DNA of 14,678 nucleotides from DASSJF01 sp035280345 (GCA_035280345.1 DATEGA010000177.1:1-14678), one strand, 5' to 3'; shown: positions 1-6,339, numbered from the stretch's first letter. Numbers and translations are program-made. The notes: generated by a model from the letters alone, not told the origin.

Positions 1-1071
1 GATCTCTTTCCCGTGCGCCTTTGGCAGCGGCTCGTCACCCGGCGGTACCGCGTTGCGAGCGTGGCGCACCTTGACTATGGCGATCCGGCCGGCCTGCGGC
101 TGCTGCGAGAGGCGATCGCCGGACACGTGAAGGCGGCGCGCGGGACATCGTGCGATGCGGATCAGATCGTCGTCGTTGCCGGCGCGCAGCAAGGCCTCGA
201 CCTCGTCTGCCGCGTCCTGCTGGATCCGGCCGAGCCGGCGTGGCTCGAGGAGCCCGGGTATCCGGGCGCACGGAGCGCGCTCGTGGGCGCCGGGGCGCAG
301 ATCATTCCGGTGCGGGTCGACGCGGAGGGGCTGGATGTCGGCGCGGGGGCGCGGCGCGGGGCCCGCGCGCGTCTCGCCTACGTGACGCCGTCGCATCAAT
401 ATCCATCGGGCGTGCCGATGAGCCTGCGGCGGCGCCTCGCGCTCTTACGATGGGCGGACGCGGCGAACGCCTGGATCGTCGAGGACGACTACGACAGCGA
501 ATTCCGCTACGGCACGCGGCCGGTGCCGTGTCTGCACGGCCTCGACGCGCGGAGCCGCGTGATCTACATTGGGAGTTTCAGCAAAACGCTTTTTCCGGCG
601 CTCCGCCTCGGCTTCCTGATCGTTCCCGCCGCGATTCACGGACGCCTGGTCGACGCGCGACGGGCCGCGGATCAGCATCCGCCGATTCTGGACCAGGCGG
701 TGCTCGCCGACTTCATTCTGGAGGGCCATTTCGGCCGGCATCTCCGGCGGATGCGGACGGCCTATCGCGAGCGTCTTGACGCGATGGCCTCGGGGCTGCG
801 CCGGCACTGCGGCGGAGCCGTCCGGTTGCGGCCGGTGCGCACTGGGTTGCACGCGGTGGCGGACCTCGAAGGAGCGGGTGCCGTCCGGGTGGCACGCGAA
901 GCAGGATTGCGCGGCGTCGAGGTCACGCCGATCGCGGCGTATTATGCGCGGCCGGGGGCGGCGTCCAACAGCCTCGTGCTGGGATTTGCCGCGGTGCGCC
1001 CCGACGTACTGCGCGCGGGCGCCCAGCGCCTCGCGGCGGCGATCCGCGCGGCCCGGTCAGCTCATCCGTAG
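1..1071 (+). CDS. MocR/PdxR-type transcriptional regulator, PLP aminotransferase-like domain (5' end missing)
   Basis: The frame is open from base 1 to the TAG at 1069-1071 and gives 356 residues of a fold-type I aminotransferase-like domain. It carries hallmarks of the MocR branch of GntR regulators: YVTPSHQYPSG at residues 127-137, a DDYDSEFRY segment near 162-170, and the SFSKTLFP loop whose Lys195 would hold pyridoxal phosphate. The first visible residues, DLFPVRLWQRL, match the start of this domain just after the linker in MocR proteins, so the N-terminal winged helix-turn-helix domain should lie upstream of the window. The family usually runs 450-500 residues, which fits a missing 100-130 residues. 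Such proteins are cytoplasmic DNA-binding regulators that sense PLP or an amino compound. PdxR (vitamin B6), GabR and TauR are the known examples, and the target here cannot be told. A free aminotransferase is possible but the motifs favour MocR. The 3' end overlaps the convergent Nudix gene. Confidence 0.9.
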   Translation, partial: DLFPVRLWQRLVTRRYRVASVAHLDYGDPAGLRLLREAIAGHVKAARGTSCDADQIVVVAGAQQGLDLVCRVLLDPAEPAWLEEPGYPGARSALVGAGAQIIPVRVDAEGLDVGAGARRGARARLAYVTPSHQYPSGVPMSLRRRLALLRWADAANAWIVEDDYDSEFRYGTRPVPCLHGLDARSRVIYIGSFSKTLFPALRLGFLIVPAAIHGRLVDARRAADQHPPILDQAVLADFILEGHFGRHLRRMRTAYRERLDAMASGLRRHCGGAVRLRPVRTGLHAVADLEGAGAVRVAREAGLRGVEVTPIAAYYARPGAASNSLVLGFAAVRPDVLRAGAQRLAAAIRAARSAHP

Positions 1072-1485
1072 CCGGTAATCGAGTCTGCCGTCGGCCTCGT
1101 CGGTCGTGCTGTCGATCCTGGCCATGAGGACGCCGGGCTCGGCGGACCACAGGTGCGGTAGGATCAACGGAATGTCGGAGACGACCGGCAGGCGCGTGAC
1201 CTCCGCGATCGGCACCCAGCGCAGCTCACCCTCGTCGTCCGCGATGGGACCGGCCGCGCCCGCCGGACGGTCCGCCACGAACGTGAAGAGGAGCCACTGT
1301 GTGCCGGTGGCGCGGGCGTTCACCGTCACGATCGCCCGCAGGCGGGCATGCGGAAGGTCGAGGCCGGTCTCCTCGCGGACCTCCCGCAGGCAGCCGTCGT
1401 AGGGATCCTCGTTCGGCTCGACCTTGCCGCCCGGGGCGTTGAAGAGCCCTTTGTTGGTTCCCCGCCGCTTCTGCTGCAGCAGCAC
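1057..1485 (-). CDS. Nudix hydrolase (MutT-like NTP pyrophosphohydrolase)
   Basis: The product has an intact Nudix box, G20-x5-E26-x7-R34-E35-V-R-E38-E39-T-G41-L, which binds the metal and cleaves a nucleoside diphosphate linked to another group. The preceding QQKRRGTNKGLFNAPGGKVE and the later W-V-P and ILPHLW segments resemble MutT/8-oxo-dGTP diphosphatase relatives, so nucleotide-pool cleaning is likely, though substrate is not certain. The start is a problem. GTG at 1485 is the only usual start codon in frame, yet the codons upstream (1527-1486) read IQVRTLCFIRDGDR, exactly the first beta-strand the family needs. In that extension I see only ATA at 1527-1525, and a TGA at 1575-1573 closes the frame. 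The gene may use a rare start, or be mutated. The stop lies inside the end of the convergent MocR gene (15-base overlap). No good Shine-Dalgarno sequence precedes 1485. Confidence 0.85.
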   Translation of the reverse strand: MLLQQKRRGTNKGLFNAPGGKVEPNEDPYDGCLREVREETGLDLPHARLRAIVTVNARATGTQWLLFTFVADRPAGAAGPIADDEGELRWVPIAEVTRLPVVSDIPLILPHLWSAEPGVLMARIDSTTDEADGRLDYRLRMS

Positions 1486-1613
1486 CCGGTCGCCGTCTCG
1501 AATGAAGCAGAGCGTGCGGACCTGTATGTTCCGCGTCTTCGCCTCGCTCGCGTCAGCACCCCCGGCCCGGTGTCATGCTGCTTCAATCGGATGGTTGCGC
1601 ATCGGAAACGCGC

Positions 1614-1641
1614 GGACCCGGGCCGCGGCCGGTCCGGGTCC
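1614..1641 (-). terminator. Hairpin downstream of the TPR protein gene, possible terminator
   Basis: GGACCCGG at 1614-1621 is complementary to CCGGGTCC at 1634-1641, an 8-bp stem, and a further CCG/CGG pairing can form inside the 12-base interior. It sits 28 bases past the TAG of the minus-strand TPR gene (1671-1669) and before the Nudix gene. Reading the minus strand it is followed only by a short TTT at 1607-1605, so it is not a textbook intrinsic terminator. Confidence 0.4.
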
Positions 1642-1668
1642 GATTGTACCGGCTTCCGCGGTCCGGCG

Positions 1669-2478
1669 CTACCGCGACGCCTTGAGGCGGTTGACGTGTT
1701 CTTGCGCCCAACCCTGGAACACCGCGTCGTAGAAGCTGCCGTGGATGTTGAGCGCCGCTTGGAACTCGCTCAAGGCCTCGGCCTTCCGGCCCTGACGTTC
1801 GTAGACCCGGCCGAGGGTGATGTGGTACAGCGCGTACTTCGGATCGAGCTGGATCGCATTTTTCAACTGCGTGACGGCGTCCGCATCATGGTTGAAGAGC
1901 GCCAGCGCCGCGCCGTACCGCCAGTGCAGATCAGCCTGCAGCGGCGAGGCGTCGACGGCCGACTTGATGTTGCCCAAGGTAAGCGCGCTCGCCGGCTGCC
2001 ACTGAAATGTGGTGTCGTTTTGAACCTGGTTGTTCATCAGCACCTGGAAGTGCCAAGTCCCCGTCTGTGATTCGAGATCGGTCCCTAGAATATAGAGCGG
2101 CGCGGCAAACTGGAACGACTGCCACGGCTTGGTGTCGCGCCGCTTAGGGGTGCGCGCCTCGACCGAGTAGGCCACGCCGGTCGGATCGACGAGCCGTAGC
2201 AGCACAGGCGTGTTCGCCGGCGCGGATGTCACTTTCACGATGCCGTACGGGACATCGGTCGTGACGAACGCTGTCCCGGGATCCAGCGGGGTGACGTCGC
2301 CCTGGCCGAAGACGCTCGTTTGCTTCACCCCATGAGCGAGCACCACGCTGCCGACCTTTATCTCGGTCGTCTGCTGGCCCGCCGTCTGCTGGCCGGCCGC
2401 CGGGAAGACGATCCAACCCACGGCCACCGCAGCCGCCGTCGCGGCCGCTAGAAGAATCTGAACTCCGCTGTGTCGCAC
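1669..2478 (-). CDS. Membrane-anchored or exported TPR-repeat protein
   Basis: The 269-residue product starts with a short basic stretch and a hydrophobic segment at about residues 7-28, either a signal peptide or a single membrane anchor. The Gln/Thr-rich stretch GQQTAGQQTTE follows. Residues about 40-160 look beta-rich (for example TGTWHFQVLMNN at 139-150) and may form an Ig-like domain, but I recognise no named family. Residues about 183-214 and 215-248 are two tetratricopeptide repeats, protein-binding helical pairs (ALALFNHDADAVTQLKNAIQ, then GRVYERQGRKAEALSEFQAA). I chose GTG at 2478 because GGAGGTGA at 2493-2486 lies 7 bases before it. The GTG at 2499 would put that site inside the gene. 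Its role is probably extracytoplasmic scaffolding, with the partner unknown. The upstream gene on this strand encodes a secreted protein but a hairpin separates the two, so a shared operon is not assured. Confidence 0.8.
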   Translation of the reverse strand: MRHSGVQILLAAATAAAVAVGWIVFPAAGQQTAGQQTTEIKVGSVVLAHGVKQTSVFGQGDVTPLDPGTAFVTTDVPYGIVKVTSAPANTPVLLRLVDPTGVAYSVEARTPKRRDTKPWQSFQFAAPLYILGTDLESQTGTWHFQVLMNNQVQNDTTFQWQPASALTLGNIKSAVDASPLQADLHWRYGAALALFNHDADAVTQLKNAIQLDPKYALYHITLGRVYERQGRKAEALSEFQAALNIHGSFYDAVFQGWAQEHVNRLKASR

Positions 2479-2485
2479 GATCTGG

Positions 2486-2493
2486 TCACCTCC
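2486..2493 (-). promoter_or_regulatory. Ribosome binding site that fixes the TPR gene start
   Basis: GGAGGTGA (read on the minus strand, 2493 to 2486) is nearly perfect to the 16S rRNA tail and lies 7 bases before GTG at 2478. It decides this start over the in-frame GTG at 2499. Confidence 0.8.
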
Positions 2494-2616
2494 GAACACC
2501 GGGCGGGATCCAGTCGATGGCCCGCGCCCAACAGGGAAACGTCCAGGTAATCGAGCAGGTTCCTACCTCAGCCCTTTTCCCCTTATTGAGGCGCCTTGAT
2601 GCCTGCGCAAGCGAAA

Positions 2617-2639
2617 CGGCCACCCCCGCCCGGTGGCCG
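2617..2639 (-). terminator. Hairpin downstream of the secreted-protein gene, likely terminator
   Basis: CGGCCACC at 2617-2624 pairs with GGTGGCCG at 2632-2639, a perfect 8-bp G+C-rich stem with a 7-base loop. On the minus strand it follows the stop of the secreted-protein gene by about 22 bases and is followed by TTTCGC, so only three T residues. Position and strength favour a terminator, although the T-run is short. Confidence 0.5.
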
Positions 2640-2661
2640 CTTCGTGCCCAACGGCGACGCG

Positions 2662-3174
2662 TCAGAAATTGATGACGATCGTCGCGGAGACGGTCGGGAC
2701 CGCCGGCGCCGGGACCATCAGCACAAGCGCGGAGCGCGGCCTGTCCTCGTCCTCTTCGTCTTCCTCCCGCAACCTGATGAGCTGGATGGTGTTCATCGGA
2801 ATCATCGCGCTTCGTGCGTCCCGCGGAATCGGCACCAGGAACAGGATTTGGTTCCACGCCATGCGCCCCTCCAAACTGCCGAGGCGCTCCGCTTCGTGCC
2901 GGTGAAGCCGAACCGCTGGGTCGAGGAAGGCCAAATACGCGCCCCGGTCGTTTCGGAAGACCGCCAGCGTGTAGCACCGTTTGGCCGGCACGACGACCCG
3001 TCCGACCGCGATCGGCCGGTGAGGACAGTACGGGTTGCCTTCCGCGTATTCGGTGATGCGGCGGTGCCCGTCGTCTTTGCCGTCGGCGCGCACCCAGACC
3101 GGCGCAAGCAGCGGCAGCGCGAGCGCGGCGGCCAGCAGCAGCAGCGGAAGCCGGGAGTGTCTCAGTTGTCTCAC
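2662..3174 (-). CDS. Secreted protein of unknown function with acidic run
   Basis: I do not recognise the family. From GTG at 3174 the product is 170 residues. A basic start (RQLRHSR) and Leu/Ala-rich core at residues 9-24 form a classical signal peptide, with likely cleavage after VRA at residue 30. The mature part has two cysteines (C50, C67) that could form a disulfide, the segment CYTLAVFRNDRGAYLAFLDP, and an acidic run EEDEEDED at 137-144. It ends in a beta-like stretch with a terminal Phe (SATIVINF), reminiscent of outer-membrane barrel proteins but far too little to claim it. The start is uncertain. GTG 3174 has no Shine-Dalgarno site, while GAGGTG at 3177-3172 is well spaced for a rare CTG start at 3165. 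The GTG at 3225 would give an odd long leader. The stop of the micro-ORF lies 10 bases upstream, suggesting translational coupling. Confidence 0.65.
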   Translation of the reverse strand: MRQLRHSRLPLLLLAAALALPLLAPVWVRADGKDDGHRRITEYAEGNPYCPHRPIAVGRVVVPAKRCYTLAVFRNDRGAYLAFLDPAVRLHRHEAERLGSLEGRMAWNQILFLVPIPRDARSAMIPMNTIQLIRLREEDEEDEDRPRSALVLMVPAPAVPTVSATIVINF

Positions 3175-3177
3175 CTC
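3172..3177 (-). promoter_or_regulatory. Possible Shine-Dalgarno for a CTG start of the secreted protein
   Basis: GAGGTG (minus strand 3177-3172) lies 6 bases before CTG 3165-3163. A CTG start there would give RHSRLPLLLLAAALALPLL, a cleaner signal peptide. The same bases contain the alternative GTG start at 3174. Which is used cannot be settled from sequence. Confidence 0.3.
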
Positions 3178-3184
3178 GGCGCGG

Positions 3185-3253
3185 TCAGCGAACGAGTAAA
3201 TGGCCGGTGGCCCACAGTACGACACCGATCACAAGGAGCAGTCCCAGGATCAT
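3185..3253 (-). CDS. 22-residue hydrophobic micro-ORF (single membrane helix)
   Basis: ATG at 3253-3251 (or GTG just before it, 3256-3254) opens a frame ending at TGA 3187-3185. The peptide is MILGLLLVIGVVLW followed by ATGHLLVR, almost wholly hydrophobic, with a His and terminal Arg at the C end, so one membrane-spanning helix. Minus-strand GAGAGGTG at 3270-3263 lies 6 bases before the GTG and 9 before the ATG, a better ribosome site than the next gene has. The stop is 10 bases before the GTG of the secreted-protein gene. It could be a real membrane microprotein, a leader peptide coupling translation to the next gene, or chance. I know no named family. The good ribosome site plus the all-hydrophobic translation make it more than an arbitrary short ORF. 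Confidence 0.5.
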   Translation of the reverse strand: MILGLLLVIGVVLWATGHLLVR

Positions 3254-3262
3254 CACGGCACC

Positions 3263-3270
3263 CACCTCTC
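3263..3270 (-). promoter_or_regulatory. Ribosome binding site of the micro-ORF
   Basis: GAGAGGTG (minus strand) contains the AGGTG core and is spaced 6 bases from GTG 3256 and 9 from ATG 3253. No other start in the neighbourhood uses it, so it is the main support for translation of the 22-residue peptide. Confidence 0.5.
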
Positions 3271-3410
3271 TCGAACGCCATTAGTCTAGATCGATCGCTT
3301 TGACCATGCCCCGCCGGGGTGCGTGGCGGACGGGCGAGGTGCGCAGCTACTCGATTGAGCGCGAATCGATCGAGCGGGGCGGTGCCGGGCCGCGAGGAAA
3401 GATGACGACG

Positions 3411-3433
3411 GGGCCGCCCTTGCGGGCGGACCC
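3411..3433. other. GC-rich hairpin in the cupin upstream region
   Basis: GGGCCGCCC at 3411-3419 pairs with GGGCGG-A-CCC at 3424-3433, giving nine G-C pairs with one bulged A (3430) and a 4-base TTGC loop. There is no T-run on either side, so it is not a clear terminator. It could be a 5' leader structure or an operator. Confidence 0.35.
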
Positions 3434-3572
3434 GTCAGGCCGGGCCGGTCGCGCCGGTGCTCGTACATCCGGCCGCGGAAGACGCGGCCCTCGGCGACCG
3501 GCAGGTCCGGCGGGACTCCTCCTGCGGTCCGTCCAACTATTGTGCCACCGACGGTTGCGACGGAGGGGGGTC

Positions 3573-3908
3573 ATGCCGAGCCACTTTACGTCCGCGAAGG
3601 AGCTGCACGGGAGAGAAATCGCGAAGGGCGTGATGATGAAACCGCTGCCCGGCAAGAACGTGATGCTGAGCCACGTCGAGTTGCAGGAAGGCAGCGAGGT
3701 GCCGACTCACAGTCACCCGCACGAGCAGGGCGGCATGGTCGTCGAGGGCCGCTTCGAGATGTGGATCGGGGATGAGCGCAAGGTCCTGCAACCGGGTGAT
3801 ATGTACATGATCGCGGGCGGCGTGCCGCACGGCGGCCGGCCGGTGGGCGGCCGCGCGGTCGTCATCGATGTCTTCCACCCGCTGCGTGAAGAGTATCTGA
3901 AGCCATGA
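3573..3908 (+). CDS. Small single-domain cupin protein
   Basis: The 111-residue product is a one-domain cupin beta-barrel. Motif 1 is visible as H46-S-H48-P-H50-E51-Q, with the VVEGRFEMWIG strand following. Motif 2 is PGDMYMIAGGVPHGG with H86. These residues normally bind a metal ion, so a metal-dependent enzyme or small-molecule sensor is possible. The ring-like MVVEGRFEMWIGDERKVLQP pattern is common to stand-alone cupins of unknown substrate. I chose ATG 3573 because GGAGGGGGG (3562-3570) directly precedes it and because the conserved fold starts soon after; the frame is open further upstream but that part has no domain. The DUF3830 gene starts 10 bases after the stop, so they are very probably co-transcribed and translationally linked. 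Confidence 0.88.
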   Translation: MPSHFTSAKELHGREIAKGVMMKPLPGKNVMLSHVELQEGSEVPTHSHPHEQGGMVVEGRFEMWIGDERKVLQPGDMYMIAGGVPHGGRPVGGRAVVIDVFHPLREEYLKP

Positions 3909-3918
3909 GCGTTCGCTA

Positions 3919-4335
3919 GTGCGGAAGATCGCCATCGAGCTCGACGGCGTTCGGGCGGAGGGGGAGCTCTGGGACGATCGGGCGCCTCGGACCGTCGCGG
4001 CGCTGCTGCCGCATCTTCCGATCGCGGACCGGACGATCCACGTGCGCTGGTCCGGCGCCGCGTGGCGCACAGAGAAGAATTACCCGCTCGGCGTCGGCGC
4101 AATCGAGAACCGCGCGACGCGGCTCGAACTGGGCGACATCATCTACTACGACGATCCCAGGCTTCAGCTCTTCAAGATCGCCTTCGCGTACGGGCAAAGT
4201 CATTGGCGGGACGCCAAGGGCGACGTCCCCGTCGCCCGGATCGGCAAGGTGACGGAGAACCTCGACGCTTTCATCCGGGCGTCGGAAGCCGTGTTGTTCC
4301 GGGGACCCAAGGTGATCGCGGTCCGGCTGGCCTAA
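3919..4335 (+). CDS. DUF3830 family protein (cyclophilin-like fold)
   Basis: The 138-residue sequence matches what I know of DUF3830, a family with a cyclophilin-like beta-barrel: a start like KIAIELDGVRAEGELWDDRAPRT, the LPIADRTIHVRWSG segment, then GDIIYYDDPR and the late GKVTENLDAF. Members have no proven prolyl isomerase activity and often sit beside amidohydrolase, hydantoinase or peptide-transport genes, which agrees with the neighbour downstream. No signal peptide is present, so it acts in the cytoplasm. GTG at 3919 is the start; the residues following it form the first conserved strand. It lies 10 bases after the cupin stop and 31 bases before the binding-protein start, so the three genes look like one operon. 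The biochemical role is unknown. Confidence 0.8.
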   Translation: MRKIAIELDGVRAEGELWDDRAPRTVAALLPHLPIADRTIHVRWSGAAWRTEKNYPLGVGAIENRATRLELGDIIYYDDPRLQLFKIAFAYGQSHWRDAKGDVPVARIGKVTENLDAFIRASEAVLFRGPKVIAVRLA

Positions 4336-4366
4336 GGGCCGGGGACGGGAAGTGGGGGAGGCTGGC

Positions 4367-5932
4367 ATGAGGCGTCGCATCGCGTCGATCTCTCGACGAG
4401 ACCTTCTCAAAACGGCGGCGGCCGCCGGGCTCGGCGGGGCGCTCGCACACGGCGCCGGTCCGCTCGCGTGGGCGGCCGGGGCCCCGGCCCCGAAGCGCGG
4501 CGGAACCCTGCGCGTGGCCTGGATTGCGAACGCCCACACCTTTGACCCCCATTACTCCGTCGAATTCTCCGAACGCCACGTCATGTACGCCGTTTACAAC
4601 ACGCTGGTGGCGGTCAACGCTTCGTTCGAGATCGTGCCGGAACTGGCCCGTTCGTGGAAGATCGAGCCCAACGGGAAGGTCATCACCTTCGAGCTGCAAC
4701 CCGGCGTCCGGTTCCACGACGGCACCGCGTGCGACGCGGCGGCCGTGAAGTGGAACATCGACTTCATGTTGGATCCGGCCAACAACTCACCGCAGCGGCG
4801 GCAGATCGAGCCGTTTGTAGCCGGGGCCGAGGCGCCGGGCCCTACGACCGTCGTCGTGCGGCTCAAGCAGGTGTATCCGGGGCTGCTCGCCGCGCTTGCG
4901 GAGCGGCCCGGGTTCATCGTGTCGCCGGCCGCCTGGCAGAAATCCGGGAAGGACCTCGGCCGCCGTCCCGTCGGTTCGGGGCCGTTCGAATTCGCGGAAT
5001 GGGTCTCGGACGACCACGTCACGCTCAAGCGTTTCACCGGCTACTGGGACAAGGGCAAGCCCTACCTCGACGGGATCGTCTACCGCATCATTCCGGATCC
5101 CGCGGTACGGGGCACCATGGTCCGGACGGGCGAGGTCGACATCGCCACCGCGCCGGATCCGCGGGACATCCCGGGGCTGGAGCACGCCCCGGGCGTGAAG
5201 GTGATCACGCAGAATCCGTCCGGACACTGGTGGGCGACGCAATGGCGGGTCGACCGGCCGCCGTTCAACAACAAGCCGCTGCGGCAGGCGATCGCCTACG
5301 GCGTCGACCGGGAGGAGTTCGTCAAGGTCATGCTCGGCGGGCGCGGCACGGTCGCGAAAGGACCGACGCCGGCCAACGTGTGGTGGTACAACGAGGGCGT
5401 CAAGGGCTACACGTACGACCCGACCAAGGCCAAGAGTCTCCTGGCTGAGGCGGGACACGCGAGCGGGTTCTCCACGGAGTTCGCGGTCGAAAATGAGCCG
5501 CTCAACTTACAGTTCGCCCAGCTGCTGCAACAGCAACTCAAAAAGATCGGCGTGAACATCACGATCAACCCGGTGAACCCGACGGATATCTACAGCATGT
5601 ACCTCGCCGCTCGGATTAACTGGGGCCGGACCGACTGGACGCTGCGCGGTGACCCGGATGGGCTGCTGCGGATCCTGTTCTATACCGGCAACTATGCCAA
5701 CACGACGAGCTACTCCGGGGTCGACCGGCTTCTGCGGGACGCCGGCGCCACGTACGACCGCCGGGTCAGGAAGCCGGTGTACGGCGAGATCGAGCAGACC
5801 TTGATCAACGATGTGCCCTATATCTGGTTTTTCTACGCCCCGGATTACGCGCCGGCGCGGACCACTGTTCAGAATTACGTGTGGATTCCGGACTCCGTGC
5901 CCCGCTACCGCGACGTCTGGCTGGCGAAATAG
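4367..5932 (+). CDS. ABC transporter substrate-binding protein, oligopeptide/nickel type (SBP_bac_5), Tat-exported
   Basis: The 521-residue product belongs to the DppA/OppA class of extracytoplasmic binding proteins. It begins with a twin-arginine signal, S9-R10-R11-D-L-L-K15, then an Ala/Gly-rich core ending near AWA (about residue 36). Family features follow: GGTLRVAWIANAHTFDPHYS, the YNTLVAVN segment, ELARSWKIEPNGKVITFELQ, GVRFHDGTACDAAAVKWNID, and VGSGPFEFAEW. The protein would capture a peptide or other small organic solute outside the cytoplasmic membrane and hand it to an ABC permease. ATG 4367 is preceded by GGGGGAGG at 4354-4361, 5 bases away. No permease or ATPase gene is nearby: the next gene downstream is on the other strand with its end 4 bases away. 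It must work with components coded elsewhere. The ligand cannot be told. Confidence 0.92.
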   Translation: MRRRIASISRRDLLKTAAAAGLGGALAHGAGPLAWAAGAPAPKRGGTLRVAWIANAHTFDPHYSVEFSERHVMYAVYNTLVAVNASFEIVPELARSWKIEPNGKVITFELQPGVRFHDGTACDAAAVKWNIDFMLDPANNSPQRRQIEPFVAGAEAPGPTTVVVRLKQVYPGLLAALAERPGFIVSPAAWQKSGKDLGRRPVGSGPFEFAEWVSDDHVTLKRFTGYWDKGKPYLDGIVYRIIPDPAVRGTMVRTGEVDIATAPDPRDIPGLEHAPGVKVITQNPSGHWWATQWRVDRPPFNNKPLRQAIAYGVDREEFVKVMLGGRGTVAKGPTPANVWWYNEGVKGYTYDPTKAKSLLAEAGHASGFSTEFAVENEPLNLQFAQLLQQQLKKIGVNITINPVNPTDIYSMYLAARINWGRTDWTLRGDPDGLLRILFYTGNYANTTSYSGVDRLLRDAGATYDRRVRKPVYGEIEQTLINDVPYIWFFYAPDYAPARTTVQNYVWIPDSVPRYRDVWLAK

Positions 5933-5936
5933 CGCC

Positions 5937-6308
5937 TCACGGCGCCGCGCGGCGCGCCTGCTCGATCCGCGCGACGGCGGCGGCAGGATCGGCCACCTCG
6001 ACGATCAACGCGTCGTAGCGATCGTTCGCCAATTCGATCACGATGGCACGCTGCGGATGCGTTACATCCCAGAACGTTCTTCGGCCGCGTCCGTAGTACG
6101 TTCCGGCCTTGATCATTCCGGGAATGTACGTGCCAGGCCAGCGAATCTCACCGCCCCAGCCGAGCGACACACCGGGATCGGCGCGAACGCCGGTGATATG
6201 CGCAAGCCGAACGGTCAGGCGGCTCTTGAGCGTCCAGAGCTTGTGGAGGCCTAGAACCTCGAATGTCACCCCGTCCGGTGTTACGGCGATGTCGACCATC
6301 TGCGGCAT
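5937..6308 (-). CDS. Small PH-like domain protein
   Basis: The 123-residue product begins MPQMVDIAVTPDG and contains LGLHKLWTLKSRLTV, HITGVRADPG, GTYIPGMIKAGTYYGRGRR-TFWDVTHP, then AIVIELANDRYDALIVEVAD and a C-terminal helix AAAVARIEQARRA. This strand pattern ending in one helix matches small bacterial proteins with a pleckstrin-homology-like fold that I know only as hypothetical. No signal peptide or membrane segment is seen, so it is probably cytoplasmic; function unknown. I chose ATG 6308 because the conserved part starts there. There is no nearby Shine-Dalgarno site: an AGGTGA at 6336-6331 is 22 bases away. In-frame GTG 6329 is an alternative. Its end is 4 bases from the convergent binding-protein stop. 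Its start faces the first methyltransferase-like gene over only 31 bases. Confidence 0.75.
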   Translation of the reverse strand: MPQMVDIAVTPDGVTFEVLGLHKLWTLKSRLTVRLAHITGVRADPGVSLGWGGEIRWPGTYIPGMIKAGTYYGRGRRTFWDVTHPQRAIVIELANDRYDALIVEVADPAAAVARIEQARRAAP

Positions 6309-6339
6309 TGATGCGGCGTAGCGCGTCACGTCACCTGCG

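Larger units (their letters stand above)
3257..3572. other. Gene-free stretch upstream of the cupin gene
   Basis: About 316 bases separate the divergent micro-ORF and cupin gene. All reading frames here give arginine/proline-rich translations without a recognisable domain. The interval holds two near-identical 11-mers, TCGATTGAGCG at 3351-3361 and TCGATCGAGCG at 3366-3376, and the hairpin at 3411-3433. A TTGACC at 3299-3304 has no matching -10 element at normal spacing. Promoters for both divergent units should lie here, but I cannot place them. Confidence 0.5.

Noticed and set aside
1348..2070. 240-codon plus-strand frame opposite the Nudix and TPR genes
   Set aside because: It crosses two real minus-strand genes and their intergenic hairpin and has no recognisable domain.
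2596..3303. 235-codon plus-strand frame opposite the secreted protein
   Set aside because: Its translation is Arg/Asp/His-rich and featureless, while the minus strand gives a signal peptide and ordered beta-like sequence.
3299..3327. TTGACC as a -35 promoter element
   Set aside because: The six bases at 17-base spacing (CGTGGC) bear no resemblance to a -10 element.
3300..3572. 91-residue upstream extension of the cupin
   Set aside because: It is Arg/Gly-rich and domain-free, and GGAGGGGGG sits directly before ATG 3573.
5941..5958. GC palindrome between the binding protein and PH-like genes
   Set aside because: GGCGC/GCGCC pairing exists but it falls within the last codons of the PH-like gene and in Ala/Arg codons, where such pairing is common; no T-run follows.
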